Positions 63,099 to 64,000 of a DNA stretch of 64,000 nt are shown piece after piece. The stretch covers positions 121,426,597 through 121,490,596 of the forward strand of contig CM061921.1 of the NCBI GenBank assembly GCA_031002005.1, read 5' to 3'. The notes below the pieces were generated by a model. It did no database searches. It was not told where the DNA came from and saw only the letters and a program-made list of their open reading frames with translations. The DNA is from Vandiemenella viatica. Lineage: Eukaryota > Arthropoda > Insecta > Orthoptera > Morabidae. Positions within the stretch are counted from its first letter, which is position 1, and each line of letters begins with the position of its first letter. The position numbers and the translations under genes are program-made.

Positions 63099-64000
63099 TT
63101 TTTTTTTTTTTTGCTGTCATCATTCTTTTTGCTGGTTTGATGCAATCCTACATCCCTTCCTATCTTGTGCTAACCTCTTCAACTCTTCATCTCTACATAT
63201 CTCTTACAACTCACGTCCTCAATTATCTGCTTCATATATTCTAATCTCTGACTTCCTCTACAGTTCTTACCTTCGACTGTTCCCTCCACTAACAAATTAA
63301 CCAATCCAGCATGTCTCAAAATATGACCTACCAGCCTGTCTCTTCCTTCCGTAAGCTTCTTTCCTCACCCATCATTTCCAAAACTAGTTCATTTCGTACT
63401 TTGTCTGTCCACTTAATTTTTAGCATTCTTCTGTAGCACCACATTTCAAATGGATCAATTTTCTTTCTTTTTGGTATTCCTAAAGTCCATGTTTCGCTAT
63501 CATAAAGTGCTGTGCTCCACACGAAGAGTTTTAAACAGTTCTGTCACGTCCTAGATCAATGTTTGAAACGAAAAGATTTATCTTTTTTATGAAGGCTCTT
63601 TCATTCTCTAGTACTACTCTGCTTTTAACATCATTCCTGCTTCTTCCATCGGTTGTAACATTACTTCCCAAGTAGCAGAATTCACTTACTTCTCCTGGTG
63701 CCTCCGAACGTATTTTTATGTTTTATTTGCTAGTATTGGTATCATTTCTGCTACGATTCATCACTTCTGTCTTGCCTTTGATTTATATTTAGTCCAAAAT
63801 CTTCCTTCAGTATTTTATTCATGCCATGTACTCAATATCCTCAGCCTGTTCTGCTAACAAGACAGTGTCATCAGCAAATCGTAGCATACTGATTTTTTCT
63901 CTCTGAACAGTTATGCCATATGAATATTTTTCTTTTATTTCCTTTTTTGCTTCATTCTACATACAACTTTAATATTAACGGGGATAGATAGCAACCTTGT
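63099..64000 (-). mobile_element. RTE-type retrotransposon 3' part, running off the window
   Basis: The 3' end (GCAAAAAGAATGATGACAGC plus A-tract at 63099-63111) and the adjacent region match 33.88-34.7 kb. Coding includes SETWTLGIPKRKKIDPFEMW, CYRRMLKIKWTDKVRNELVL and GEERSLRKE (tail), and further upstream the RT region ending at the window edge (SVCYDLLMTLSC-like frames over LLAEQ). The element is broken by frameshifts. Only the 3' 900 bases lie in the window. Confidence 0.82.

Overview
The window looks like intergenic DNA from a large, repeat-laden arthropod genome, most likely an insect. The low-GC background, the mix of Tc1/mariner, hAT and Harbinger transposons with R1-, CR1-, RTE- and Jockey-like retrotransposons, and a tRNA-derived SINE present six times all fit this; an orthopteran such as a locust is a guess from the TE mix. 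I recognise no host protein-coding gene, rRNA or intact tRNA. Nearly all coding signal belongs to transposons, most of it broken. There is one assembly gap of 1000 N (36370-37369).

Layout. 0.9-4.9 kb: an old minus-strand non-LTR retrotransposon (endonuclease, RT, RNase H), cut by a hAT-type element (2016-3650) with an 8-bp target duplication. 5-10.2 kb: remains of two or three Harbinger elements, each pairing a MADF-type gene (+) with a DDE transposase (-), plus a TTAA-flanked MITE. 10.9-12.3 kb: a gag zinc-knuckle fragment, five 159-bp tandem repeats and a SINE. 13.4-15.3 kb: a mariner deletion derivative and a hAT fragment. 16.4-19.3 kb: a long-TIR element and a degenerate satellite-like array, both present again in inverted orientation at 37.4-40.2 kb. 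19.7-27.3 kb: a Tc1 element split by a nearly complete R1-like retrotransposon (19912-26329) with a 14-bp target duplication. 28.3-33 kb: two more Harbinger deletion derivatives, a hAT zinc-finger fragment and a G/C-rich MITE. 33.5-36.4 kb: retrotransposon tail fragments and an RTE-type element running into the gap. 37.9-40.5 kb: a CR1-type 3' end, a second mariner deletion derivative and a SINE. 40.5-47.5 kb: quiet AT-rich DNA with one small hAT-like MITE. 47.6-49.7 kb: a Harbinger element carrying a nested retrotransposon tail, then a small MITE and a mariner pseudogene. 52.3-56.4 kb: three-level nesting (Tc1, MITE, CR1-like retrotransposon). 56.8-58.3 kb: two SINEs and a Jockey remnant. 59.4-60.8 kb: a structurally complete Tc1 element with an uninterrupted 340-codon transposase, the best candidate here for a recently active gene. 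61-64 kb: a CA-rich stretch, SINE, MITE, Tc1 N-terminal fragment and the 3' end of another RTE copy.

How the parts relate. Order of insertion can be read from nesting and target duplications. The non-autonomous elements (mariner, Harbinger, SINE) keep termini and sometimes end-coding pieces but have lost catalytic cores, so they would depend on enzymes supplied elsewhere. All family names rest on motifs read by eye; no database search was run.
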